Below are positions 1 through 7,427 of a DNA stretch of 64,000 nt, in pieces (position 1 is the stretch's first letter; each line of letters opens with the position of its first letter). Below the pieces are notes generated by a model that ran no database searches, was not told the DNA's origin, and worked only from the letters and a program-made list of their open reading frames with translations. A program made the position numbers and the translations under genes. Source of the stretch: Nitrospirota bacterium (GTDB taxonomy: Bacteria; Nitrospirota; Leptospirillia; Leptospirillales; Leptospirillaceae); NCBI GenBank assembly GCA_021801345.1, contig JAJYYA010000066.1, forward strand, positions 115,593 to 179,592. The letters are read 5' to 3'.

Positions 1-825
1 GACGACGAAGCGCCCATGCCGGATGGCCACGTCGGCGACCTGCTGAAGACGGTGGATGTTCGACGAGAAGGTCGAGACGATGACCCGGCCCGGCGCGTCC
101 CGGATCAGGTGGTCGAGGTTCTCCCCCACCAACTTCTCCGAGAGGGAAAGACCCTCCTTTTCGGAGTTGGTGCTGTCCGAAAGGAGCGCCACGATCCCTT
201 CCTCTCCCAATGAGCAGAAGCGGTGAATGTCGAAATGGAGGTCGTCGATCGGGGTCAGGTCGACCTTGAAGTCTCCCGTGTGAAGGACGGTTCCCGCCGA
301 TGTTCTGATCGCAAAGGCCACGCCGTCGGCGATCGAGTGGGTAATCCGGACCGGTTCGACCCCAAAGGGACCCATCAGGTATTCCTGGCGGGGGGAGAGT
401 GTAATGAGCTTGGGCATCTCCTCGGGCTTTCGGGTCTGCCGCAGCTTTGACTCAAGGAGGCCGAGGGTCAACGGGGTTCCCAGGACGGGAACGTCAAACT
501 CCCGCAGGAAGTAGGGGACCGCTCCGATATGGTCCTCGTGTCCGTGAGTGAGGAAGAGTCCGAGGATTTTGTCCCGATTCTCGACAAGATAGGAGAAATC
601 GGGGATGATCAGGTCGATTCCCAGAAGGTCGTCCTCGGGGAAGAGGACTCCGCAGTCGACGACGATGATCCGTCCTTCGGACTCGTAGACGGTCATATTC
701 ATCCCGACCTCACCCAGTCCTCCCAGAGGAATGATTCGAATCGAGGGGCCAGAAGGGGATCCGTCGGGGAAGAGGGCGGAGCCGGTGGGGGGCATATCGG
801 GCGAAGAATGGGAAGAATCGGTCAA
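1..825 (-). CDS. rnj: Ribonuclease J, N-terminal part (cut by window edge)
   Basis: Metallo-beta-lactamase/beta-CASP ribonuclease used in 5'-3' decay and maturation of mRNA and rRNA in the cytoplasm. The 275 visible codons include the zinc-binding HGHEDH motif at residues 94-99, a later HTGDFK metal-site motif and the family segment SSNIHRLQQVADVAIRHGR. A 30-residue Ser/Pro-rich N-terminal tail precedes the core. The start is a TTG at 825-823, chosen because AAAGGAG sits just upstream and the next in-frame ATG lies ten codons inside with no such site. It begins 22 nt after the rsmA stop, so the two are probably co-transcribed. The C-terminal half lies beyond base 1. Identity is secure; bacterial RNase J versus a close paralogue cannot be separated from this fragment. 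Confidence 0.9.
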   Translation of the reverse strand, partial: MTDSSHSSPDMPPTGSALFPDGSPSGPSIRIIPLGGLGEVGMNMTVYESEGRIIVVDCGVLFPEDDLLGIDLIIPDFSYLVENRDKILGLFLTHGHEDHIGAVPYFLREFDVPVLGTPLTLGLLESKLRQTRKPEEMPKLITLSPRQEYLMGPFGVEPVRITHSIADGVAFAIRTSAGTVLHTGDFKVDLTPIDDLHFDIHRFCSLGEEGIVALLSDSTNSEKEGLSLSEKLVGENLDHLIRDAPGRVIVSTFSSNIHRLQQVADVAIRHGRFVV

Positions 826-847
826 AAAAATCTCCTTTGTCGAAAGG

Positions 848-1702
848 TCATTCTTTTATATTAGCAAAAATTTCCGGGTTGTGTTCTCGAAGGCGTCGGG
901 AAAGGTCGAGCCAGTCGCCGGGAGAGAGGGTTTCCGGGCGGGATCGGGCCCGGTCCGGTTCGTGGTCAAGAAGACGGAGGACCTTTGCCATGATTTCGGG
1001 AGAGAGCCCCTGCTCCAGGGCGTTTTTTAGCGTCTTTCTCCGGTAGGAGAAGGCGGCTCGGGCCAAGTAAATCGCGCCATTTATGGCAGGATCGAGTCGA
1101 GTCGCTGCGGGGGTGAAGGAGAGAACAGTCGAGTGGACCTTGGGCGGGGGAGAAAAGGAGCCCGGCCGGATGTCGAAAAGATGAACAGGGTTTGACAAAA
1201 GCCGCGCGGCGACGGAGAGGGAACCGTACTCCTTCCCTCCGGGAGGGGCGGTGATCCGGTCGGCCACCTCCTTTTGAAACATCAGAACGGCCTGGAGGGG
1301 CGGAGGGTCGGCGCCGATAATCTTTATCAGAAGCGGCACCGAGATATTGTAGGGAAGATTGGAGAGGAGAATGTAAGGGGAGCCTGAAACCACAAGGCTC
1401 TCATGGAGGGCATCGGCTCTGCGGATCTCGATGCGGTCGCCGAACTCCCGGAGGCTCTCCTCGATCAGGGGGATCAGCCGTTCGTCCTTTTCGACCAGAA
1501 TGAGCCGGGGAGATCTCCGGGCGAGGTGCCGGGTCAGGATCATCCTGCCAGGACCGATCTCGATCGCCGGAAGCCGGTCGAGAAGTTCCGCTGGAATGGC
1601 CTCCACGATGCGGGCGGCGATCCGGTCGTCGGTCAGAAAGTGTTGGCCGAGATGTTTTGCGGGGGAGGGGAGAGGCTCCCGGTTTCCTTTGGGGCGAAGC
1701 AT
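848..1702 (-). CDS. rsmA: 16S rRNA dimethyladenosine transferase RsmA (KsgA)
   Basis: Dimethylates two adjacent adenines near the 3' end of 16S rRNA using S-adenosylmethionine, a late step in 30S assembly. 284 residues, normal for the family. HLGQHFLTD near residue 18 is the family N-terminal signature, EIGPG around residues 48-52 is the SAM-binding loop, and NLPYNIS at 115-121 is the catalytic motif IV. The SAM loop continues RMILT where most members have LGALT, a mild divergence. It is upstream of the RNase J gene on the same strand and diverges from the TonB-type gene. The ATG start has only a distant GAGG upstream, so the start is slightly uncertain. Confidence 0.95.
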   Translation of the reverse strand: MLRPKGNREPLPSPAKHLGQHFLTDDRIAARIVEAIPAELLDRLPAIEIGPGRMILTRHLARRSPRLILVEKDERLIPLIEESLREFGDRIEIRRADALHESLVVSGSPYILLSNLPYNISVPLLIKIIGADPPPLQAVLMFQKEVADRITAPPGGKEYGSLSVAARLLSNPVHLFDIRPGSFSPPPKVHSTVLSFTPAATRLDPAINGAIYLARAAFSYRRKTLKNALEQGLSPEIMAKVLRLLDHEPDRARSRPETLSPGDWLDLSRRLREHNPEIFANIKE

Positions 1703-1811
1703 GGGGTAAAATGCAACCTCGCGAGTGATTGTTCATGTGGACATATGGGTCCGGACTTCCGTCGGCCTTCGGGCTCTCGGGGGCCGGTTTTCTCCGGAGA
1801 TGGTGACCGCC

Positions 1812-2870
1812 ATGGCCTTTTCGGCATCCTTACAGGATGGTCGAGGATCCTTCGACGAAAGCAGGGAAGGAGATCTCTGGGCCTTCAGATGGTTCGTTCT
1901 CGTCTCGTTCCTTGTCCATGTGGCCGGGATCACCCTCTTTCTCAAGGATCCGGCCTTCCATCAGGCGGTGGAGAATCTCATTTCCGCCGCTCCAAAGAAG
2001 CTTTCCCCTCTGGCGCAGCAAAAAAGGGCGCTCGAGAAGAAGCCCGTCTTCATCGATCTGGTCGATCCCTCGAAGGTCCCTCTTCAAAAGCAGTCCGAGG
2101 CGCCGGAGCTTCCGAAGGGCTTCTCCATAAACGGCAAGCCGAAGGGGGTTGAGCATCATACCGAGACGGCGCGGCCCGTTCCCCGCTCCGTTCCCCGGCG
2201 CCCTGTTCCCCCGGAGCTGTTGACCCGGACCGAATCGCCCCGGGAGGCCCCGAAGGCCGACAACCTGCCAGGCTTCAAGCAGGTGAAAAAGTCGACCTAC
2301 CACGAAAAGGAGAACCGGGCGAAGGCGGAGAAGGGGCGCCCGACACCCAAGCCCGACGACAAGGCTACCGCCCCGAAAAAGCAACAGAAGCCCGAAAAGC
2401 CTGTCGTCAGCCATCCCCTGACCAAGGAGCAGATCCGGAAGATCCTGGCACAGGAATCCCTGGGAAGCCCCCTGACGCAGCATGTCGACCTCAACAAGGA
2501 TATGCCGGCGTACAGCGACAAGCAGAGCGAACTCGATCGCATCGCCGCAAACCTCGAGGATGAAACCTATTCGAGCTACATCAGGCGGATCCAGGAGCGC
2601 TTCGAAACGATCGGGGAGTACCCTCCCGATGCGGCGGCCCGGGGAACGACGGGCCGGGCGCTTGTCACCTTCTCGATCAATGCCGACGGGACCCTGGCCC
2701 GCGCCGAGCTGACCCAGAGTTCCGGGAGCGCCGCCCTCGACGAGGAGTCGCTCCGGATTGTCCGCGTTGCGGCTCCCTACATTCCTCTTCCGGCGTCCTT
2801 TCACAAAAAGAGGCTCACTCTTACCTGGGCCTTCATCTTCTATAATGGCGGATTTCATGTCATCCAGTAA
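1812..2870 (+). CDS. TonB-type energy-transducing protein
   Basis: Periplasm-spanning protein expected to pass proton-motive energy from an inner-membrane motor to outer-membrane receptors. With the ATG at 1812 it is 352 residues: a short cytoplasmic tail, one membrane anchor (WFVLVSFLVHVAGITLFL), a long Pro/Lys/Glu-rich middle typical of TonB linkers, and a C-terminal TonB domain of about 90 residues (GRALVTFSINADGTLARAEL, then SSGSAALDEESLRIV). GGAGA lies 11 nt upstream of 1812; an ATG at 1800 or the more distant 1725 could also be used. No exbB or exbD genes are nearby, so its motor partner must be elsewhere. Its stop overlaps the start of the transglycosylase gene, so the two are likely co-expressed. 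Confidence 0.8.
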   Translation: MAFSASLQDGRGSFDESREGDLWAFRWFVLVSFLVHVAGITLFLKDPAFHQAVENLISAAPKKLSPLAQQKRALEKKPVFIDLVDPSKVPLQKQSEAPELPKGFSINGKPKGVEHHTETARPVPRSVPRRPVPPELLTRTESPREAPKADNLPGFKQVKKSTYHEKENRAKAEKGRPTPKPDDKATAPKKQQKPEKPVVSHPLTKEQIRKILAQESLGSPLTQHVDLNKDMPAYSDKQSELDRIAANLEDETYSSYIRRIQERFETIGEYPPDAAARGTTGRALVTFSINADGTLARAELTQSSGSAALDEESLRIVRVAAPYIPLPASFHKKRLTLTWAFIFYNGGFHVIQ

Positions 2871-4941
2871 ATTGCTCCGGAACTTTTTTTTCGTTTTTCT
2901 GGGAGGGGTCATCCTCGGTGGGGCTCCTCCGTCTCGGGCCGCCGGGACGATGTCGGCCCAGAGCCAGAGCCTGGAGCGCTATATGGGGCTTCTTGCCTTT
3001 CTCTCTTCGGAGCCCCCCTTTCCCTCTTTGGCGTCTCGCTCCCGAAGATCCCGGGCGGAAAAGCTCAAATTGACAAATCTCGACCCCAAGGCCCTTCCTG
3101 AGCCCTACAGAAAGCGGGCGCTTTTTCTCAAGGCATGGATGGGATCTCCGGATATTCCCCTGACTCGAGACGGTCTGGATCCCGCGATTTCCGCCTATCC
3201 CGACCTGGCCCCGGTTCTTCTCTGGCACATTGCGAACTCGAGGGGGATTTCCTCCGCGCAGAGGCGCACCCTTTTACGCATGGAAGCCTCCCGGGAGAAT
3301 GCGGTCTTCTCACCGCTTTCCCGGAGCTCTGCAGGCGACGGGAGAGCCCGGTCATTGCTGAAAAAGGCCTTGGCCTCCACGGGGGATCGCCGGAAGGAGC
3401 TTCTCGACCGGCTGGTCGCCTATCATCCCTTAAGCCCCGAGAGCGCCGTCGCAATGGAGAGCCTTCTTCCCGGCGTTCCCGGGGGGGAGGTTCTTGTTCC
3501 GCGATGGACGATCCTTCAGTCGATGGGGGCAAACGACCTCGTTCTTCGCGAGACAAAGGCCTATCTTGCCTCCTCTCCCCCCTTCCCCTACCGGGACAGG
3601 GCCCGTTATCTCGAGGCCCGGGCACTGGTGATGCTGGGTTTTTCCGAAAAGGCCCAGGTTTTGATCGACAAAAGCCTCTCCAGGTCTCCCCGGTTGGCCC
3701 TTCGCTCGGAACTGGAAAGCCTTCGATGCCGCATCAGGATTTCGCGGGATCTGGAAACGGGAGTCGCCTGCCTGCGCGGACTCTTCAAGGAGTCTCCCGA
3801 CTTTTCCGCTCTTCCGGCTCTTGTTGTCATGGCCCTCCGCCAGGATATCGTCTCGCCCCTCGCCCGGATTCCCGCAACGCTCGATCTTCCCCCCTCCCGA
3901 TGGAGAAGCCGGGACGGGCAGGATGCGGCCTGGCTGTACGGTCTCGACCTGGCCCTTCGCGGAGACCAAAAGGGGGCCCTGGCGCAATGGAAGGCTCTTT
4001 CGTCGGTGCTTCGCACGACCTCTCCGGAGAGAACATCGCTTCTTGCCAGGACGCGCTACTTCCGCGCACGTCTTGAGGAGAGGCTCGGTCACCCGGCCCG
4101 GGCACGAACCCTCTATCGAAAGGCGATCGATGGAGGGGGCGGGAGCCCCTACCCTCTCTGGTCGGCCATCGCCTGCCGGGGGGAATGCGGAGCCTTTCAT
4201 CTTCCGCCCCATCACCCCACGCGTCTTGAAAGGCCCCCCTTTAAAATCAGAAGGGCGATGGAGGAGCTGTTTCAGATGGGCCTTTTTGGTCCGGCGCTTG
4301 TGATCGACCGCATCTCCCGGCATCCCGGGATCGACCAAGATCAGATCCTCCGCTACGGAGATCTCGACATGGCCGTCTCTCAAAGGAAGCGGCTGTTGAT
4401 GGTCGATCTGATCTTTCCCGCGCACGGCACGGGCATGCGGCTGCCGACGGGGGAGTGGATGACCGCCTCGATCCTTTCGGGATTCTACCGGTCGGGGGTT
4501 TCGCCGCTCTGGGCGCTTTCCATTGCCCGCCAGGAGAGCCGGTTCCGGGAGAGATCCCTCTCTGTGGACGGGGCGCTCGGGGTGATGCAGCTTATGCCTA
4601 AGACGGCCATGGCCGTGGTGGCCGGGGAGGGGGGGGCTCTGGCCTGGGGGCTTGAGAGAAACCTGGGACAGGTCCGGCATCCGGAGATCAACAGCCTTAT
4701 CGGCGGTCTTTATCTGAAGCGCCTGATCTCCTCTGTGCCCGGACACCCCGAGCGTGCGATCGCAGGATACAATGCGGGGCTTCACTCGGTTCTCTCCTGG
4801 CGGCGCCTTGCAAAGACCGACTGGGACTTCTTTACCGAATCGATCCCATACCAGGAGACGCGCCGGTATGTTCGGGAGGTCCTCTGGAACTACGCCTATC
4901 TTGAACGGCACCTGAAAGGTGTCAGGACTGGGACTCCTTGA
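2857..4941 (+). CDS. Soluble lytic murein transglycosylase (Slt70-like)
   Basis: Periplasmic enzyme that cleaves peptidoglycan glycan strands with formation of 1,6-anhydro ends. The start chosen (ATG 2857; 2845 also possible) gives a signal peptide MSSSKLLRNFFFVFLGGVIL ending near a PPSRAAG cleavage region. A long helical, repeat-like superhelix fills the middle. The C-terminal SLT domain contains ARQESRF with the catalytic glutamate at residue 560, then GVMQLMPKTA and AGYNAG, the three classic lysozyme-like motifs. About 694 residues, close to the 640-730 of Slt70 relatives. It overlaps the end of the TonB-type gene by 14 nt and its stop overlaps the next start by 4 nt, so it is in an operon with the division proteins downstream. 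Confidence 0.88.
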   Translation: MSSSKLLRNFFFVFLGGVILGGAPPSRAAGTMSAQSQSLERYMGLLAFLSSEPPFPSLASRSRRSRAEKLKLTNLDPKALPEPYRKRALFLKAWMGSPDIPLTRDGLDPAISAYPDLAPVLLWHIANSRGISSAQRRTLLRMEASRENAVFSPLSRSSAGDGRARSLLKKALASTGDRRKELLDRLVAYHPLSPESAVAMESLLPGVPGGEVLVPRWTILQSMGANDLVLRETKAYLASSPPFPYRDRARYLEARALVMLGFSEKAQVLIDKSLSRSPRLALRSELESLRCRIRISRDLETGVACLRGLFKESPDFSALPALVVMALRQDIVSPLARIPATLDLPPSRWRSRDGQDAAWLYGLDLALRGDQKGALAQWKALSSVLRTTSPERTSLLARTRYFRARLEERLGHPARARTLYRKAIDGGGGSPYPLWSAIACRGECGAFHLPPHHPTRLERPPFKIRRAMEELFQMGLFGPALVIDRISRHPGIDQDQILRYGDLDMAVSQRKRLLMVDLIFPAHGTGMRLPTGEWMTASILSGFYRSGVSPLWALSIARQESRFRERSLSVDGALGVMQLMPKTAMAVVAGEGGALAWGLERNLGQVRHPEINSLIGGLYLKRLISSVPGHPERAIAGYNAGLHSVLSWRRLAKTDWDFFTESIPYQETRRYVREVLWNYAYLERHLKGVRTGTP

Positions 4942-5237
4942 ATGAAAACAGGATCCCGGGACTCAAGGAAGGGAGTCCCGGGGATGAGGAGCTTCGACGA
5001 AGGATCGACAATCTTCTCAATGATCTCGCGGAAGAAGGCGTCCGGGACGATCAGTCCCTTGCGAAGCTCCGGCAGGAGATCAAGGAGAAGAATCGGGAGC
5101 TGGCAGCGCTCCAGCGAAAGCTGTCACTGCTTCGCCGGGAGAGAGGAAGTCTCGTCCTGATCTTTCGCTCTCTCGAAAAAAAACTCCAGTCGTTGGCGGG
5201 GAAAACGGATGAGCCCTCCGGTCCAGAAAAAACCTGA
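4938..5237 (+). CDS. Small coiled-coil protein, ZapB-like
   Basis: A 99-residue, highly charged protein that is almost entirely predicted coiled coil (heptad-like Leu/Ile spacing from about residue 18 to 90). It has no signal peptide and no cysteine. It begins at a TTG that overlaps the transglycosylase stop and ends 29 nt inside the zapA gene. Small coiled-coil genes directly before zapA are commonly annotated as ZapB-like division factors, and that context is the main reason for the call; the sequence alone is not diagnostic. An ATG at 4942 in another frame gives a Ser/Arg-rich product and is judged a shadow. Confidence 0.65.
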   Translation: MNENRIPGLKEGSPGDEELRRRIDNLLNDLAEEGVRDDQSLAKLRQEIKEKNRELAALQRKLSLLRRERGSLVLIFRSLEKKLQSLAGKTDEPSGPEKT

Positions 5238-5544
5238 ACATATTCAGGTCAAGGTTCTGAACGTGATGCTTGATGTTCGCGGGAGTTTCGATCCCCGGCG
5301 AATGGAGCGGGCGGGCAGGACGCTCGATGCCGAGCTCAAGCGCCGCGTCGCCAGCGGACAGGGGGATCTTCAGGAACAGAATGCGCTTTCCATCGCCTTG
5401 CTGACCGCCATCGAAAAAATCTATGCGATGGAGCAGGCACGGGAAGAGAAGTCCCGACTGGAGTTCGAGCTCAGTGAGTGGCGAAGGTGGGCGGAGGAAC
5501 GCGCATCTGTCGGGGGCTTTACAAAGGATGCGGGAAAGGAATAG
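5209..5544 (+). CDS. zapA: Cell division protein ZapA
   Basis: FtsZ-associated protein that cross-links FtsZ protofilaments at the division site. 111 residues, the usual size. The N-terminal globular part (HIQVKVLNVMLDVRG) matches the ZapA beta-strand region, followed by an alpha-helical segment (ALSIALLTAIEKIYAMEQ) and a C-terminal coiled coil (EEKSRLEFELSEWRRW). It overlaps the preceding coiled-coil gene by 29 nt and is followed after only 9 nt by the 6S RNA. The zapA-6S neighbourhood is well known in Proteobacteria, which supports both assignments. Confidence 0.85.
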   Translation: MSPPVQKKPEHIQVKVLNVMLDVRGSFDPRRMERAGRTLDAELKRRVASGQGDLQEQNALSIALLTAIEKIYAMEQAREEKSRLEFELSEWRRWAEERASVGGFTKDAGKE

Positions 5545-5553
5545 TCTATGGCC

Positions 5554-5735
5554 AAGGCCTGGGGTGTTCGAGGTTCGGTCAAGTTTGATACCTACAAGCA
5601 TTTGAGAGAAGGCGCAAGCAGGTTTCGCGGTGTGCATGCCGGCTTCGAAAGACGCCGGAAGCCTAAACAGCCTCGAACGCCAACATGTAGTCATCGGGTA
5701 TCTCAAATGGAGACCGGCACGGCACCCTGGACCCT
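5554..5735 (+). ncRNA. ssrS: 6S RNA
   Basis: Regulatory RNA that binds the housekeeping sigma-70 RNA polymerase by mimicking an open promoter. A closing stem pairs 5556-5568 (ggcctggggtgtt) with 5721-5733 (ggcaccctggacc), 12 of 13 positions pairing with G-U allowed. Inside are conserved-looking 6S pieces: a GTTCG block after the 5' stem, a GCATGCCGGC/GCCGG terminal helix near 5636-5660 and the GAAGCCTAAACAG segment that resembles the E. coli GAAGCCTTAAAACTG. Length is about 180 nt, as expected. It lies just after zapA, the classic location, and is followed at once by a run of seven T. Exact ends are estimates. Confidence 0.85.
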
Positions 5736-5762
5736 TTTTTTCCTTCCTTCCCTCCTTTCTTT
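5731..5762 (+). terminator. T-rich 3' end of 6S RNA
   Basis: The 3' strand of the 6S closing stem (ending at 5733) is followed by a seven-T run and a long pyrimidine tract reaching about 5762. The stem plus T run could terminate transcription or mark the 3' processing site. No other stable hairpin is visible before rarA. Confidence 0.45.
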
Positions 5763-5810
5763 TTTCGGCATTCCAGGAACGACCTCCCTTCACCGAACAG
5801 CGGCGGCTTT

Positions 5811-7166
5811 GTGACGCGCTCTCTTTTTGACCGCGGACCCGGTCCGGTCCCTCTTCCTTTCAGGATGCGGCCCGGCTCTCTCGACGACCTTGTCGGACAG
5901 GAGTCACTTCTCGGGCAAAACGGTCTTTTCAGACGATTTTTGTCGGAGGGCCGATGGCCGTCGATGGTCCTCTTCGGTCCGCCGGGAACGGGAAAAAGCG
6001 GCTTCGTAGAGCTTCTCCCCCGACTCTTGCCCGATTACTCCTTCGCCCATCTCAACGCGACCACCTCGGGCGTGCCGGATCTTCGGAAGGAGCTGGCCCG
6101 GGGGGAGACGAGACGCCGGGAAGGCGGGAGCCATCTGGTGGTGGTCGACGAGATCCATACCTGGTCAAAGAGCCAGCAGGAGGTGCTTCTTTCGGGGGTC
6201 GAGACGGGGCAGATCGTCCTTCTCGGACTCTCCAACGAGACCCCTTATGCGGCTCTTATTCCTCCCCTGGCCTCCCGACTTTTGCTCTTCCCCTTCCACC
6301 CTTTGGAGGAAGGAGCGCTCTCGACCCTTCTCGACCGGGGGCTGTCACGGCTTGAAAGGGAGGGAAAAAAAAGACCCCTCTCCCTCGATCCGGCCGCGCG
6401 AACCCTTCTCCTCCGCTATGCCGGAGGGGATGGACGTCGCCTTCTTTTGGCCCTTGAGTCGGCGGTGCTTGTTGCGGTAAGGAGGGAAGGAGAGGCCACA
6501 CGCGTTTTTGAGGAAGATGTCACGTCGGTCCTCTCCCGCGCGGGTCAGGTCTATGGAGACAAGGACAGCCATTACGACATCATCTCCGCCTTCATCAAGA
6601 GCGTCCGGAACTACGACCCGGACGCGGCACTCCACTGGCTGGCCCGCATGCTCGAAGGGGGGGAGGATCCGCTCTATATTGCTCGCCGGCTTGTGATCCT
6701 CGCCGCCGAAGACGTCGGTCTTGCGGATCCCCAGGCCCTGACGCAGGCGGTCGCCTGCTTCCATGCGGTGAGTCAGGTGGGTCTTCCCGAGGGACGCATT
6801 CCACTCGCGATGACGACCGTCTTTCTGGCCCTCTCCCCCAAGAGCATCTCCGCCTATCGGGCCATGGACTTGGCTCTTGCCGAGGTGCGCGGGGGATTTG
6901 CTCCTCCGGTTCCCCTTCCGATGAGGGACAGGACGGTAAAGCGAGCCTTGGCCCGGGAGAGCCCGCCAGGTGCGCTCGAGTACCTTTACCCCCCCGACCT
7001 GCCCGGGGGAGTCTCTCCCCAGGAGCACCTCCCGGGGGGGGAAGCCCGGCGCTACTATCACCCTTCGGACAGGGGGAGGGAGCGCGAGCTTCGGGAGCGT
7101 TTCGAGGCGACGAGAAAGATCCGCGAGTCTTCTCCTGCGACACCCCCCCCGCCTTCAGGCGGCTGA
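5811..7166 (+). CDS. rarA: Replication-associated recombination protein RarA (MgsA)
   Basis: AAA+ ATPase of the clamp-loader-like RarA/Mgs1/WRNIP1 family that acts at stalled replication forks. 451 residues, normal length. RMRPGSLDDLVGQ is the family N-terminus, GPPGTGKS at residues 56-63 is the Walker A loop, VVVDEIHTWSKSQQ is Walker B with the family-specific extension, and the C-terminal half has the RarA tetramerisation and MgsA regions (DALHWLARMLEGGEDPLYIARR; RRYYHPSDRG). The start is GTG 5811, with no strong ribosome site. Position between 6S RNA and rny fits; a link of 6S genes with recombination genes has been noted in other phyla. Confidence 0.92.
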   Translation: MTRSLFDRGPGPVPLPFRMRPGSLDDLVGQESLLGQNGLFRRFLSEGRWPSMVLFGPPGTGKSGFVELLPRLLPDYSFAHLNATTSGVPDLRKELARGETRRREGGSHLVVVDEIHTWSKSQQEVLLSGVETGQIVLLGLSNETPYAALIPPLASRLLLFPFHPLEEGALSTLLDRGLSRLEREGKKRPLSLDPAARTLLLRYAGGDGRRLLLALESAVLVAVRREGEATRVFEEDVTSVLSRAGQVYGDKDSHYDIISAFIKSVRNYDPDAALHWLARMLEGGEDPLYIARRLVILAAEDVGLADPQALTQAVACFHAVSQVGLPEGRIPLAMTTVFLALSPKSISAYRAMDLALAEVRGGFAPPVPLPMRDRTVKRALARESPPGALEYLYPPDLPGGVSPQEHLPGGEARRYYHPSDRGRERELRERFEATRKIRESSPATPPPPSGG

Positions 7167-7180
7167 GGCCGCTCTTTTTT
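7159..7180 (+). terminator. Intrinsic terminator overlapping the rarA stop
   Basis: Hairpin GCGGC-TGAG-GCCGC (7159-7163 with 7168-7172) whose loop contains the rarA stop codon TGA, followed by TCTTTTTT at 7173-7180. A second overlapping fold (CCGCC-TTCA-GGCGG) is possible. The arrangement separates rarA from the rny transcription unit. Confidence 0.6.
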
Positions 7181-7278
7181 GGGGACTCCCACTCTTTCGG
7201 AGACGTTCCCGGTCTTCGATAAATCCTTTTTCGACAAATGGTTAGTTTTTGGTTAAAGACTTTGGTCGGCCGGTCATG

Positions 7279-7284
7279 TATAAT
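7279..7284 (+). promoter_or_regulatory. Candidate -10 element upstream of rny
   Basis: A perfect TATAAT lies 144 nt before the rny start and 99 nt after the rarA terminator, so a promoter is expected here. No good TTGACA is placed 16-18 nt upstream; the TG directly before the hexamer is one base out of register for an extended -10. Transcription would begin near 7291. Confidence 0.45.
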
Positions 7285-7290
7285 AGTAAG

Positions 7291-7427
7291 TCGTCCATGT
7301 CAATGATCGATGGTGTCAGGTCGGAAGCGTAAGCCTTGGAAATGCTCCTTAGTTTTTTAAGGGGTGCTGGCGCTTCCTGAAATGTTGTCCGCTTGAATCA
7401 TGCCTACTTGAGGAACGCGAGGGAAGA
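7291..7427 (+). ncRNA. Candidate structured 5' leader or small RNA before rny
   Basis: The stretch between the TATAAT and the rny start folds well by eye. An outer stem pairs ggaagcg (about 7322-7328) with cgcttcc (about 7371-7377). Inside it, CTCCTTA pairs with TAAGGGG around a GTTTTT loop. A weaker CCAT/ATGG stem precedes them. There is no T run after the last stem, so it is not a simple terminator. No known riboswitch motif was recognised. It could be an mRNA leader that controls RNase Y level or a separate small RNA; coding by short reading frames was not convincing. Confidence 0.35.

Noticed and set aside
7310..7345. Resemblance to the signal recognition particle RNA core (GTCAGGTC then GGAAG)
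   Set aside because: The conserved GGAAGGAAGCAGC part is missing and the flanks do not pair as in 4.5S RNA.
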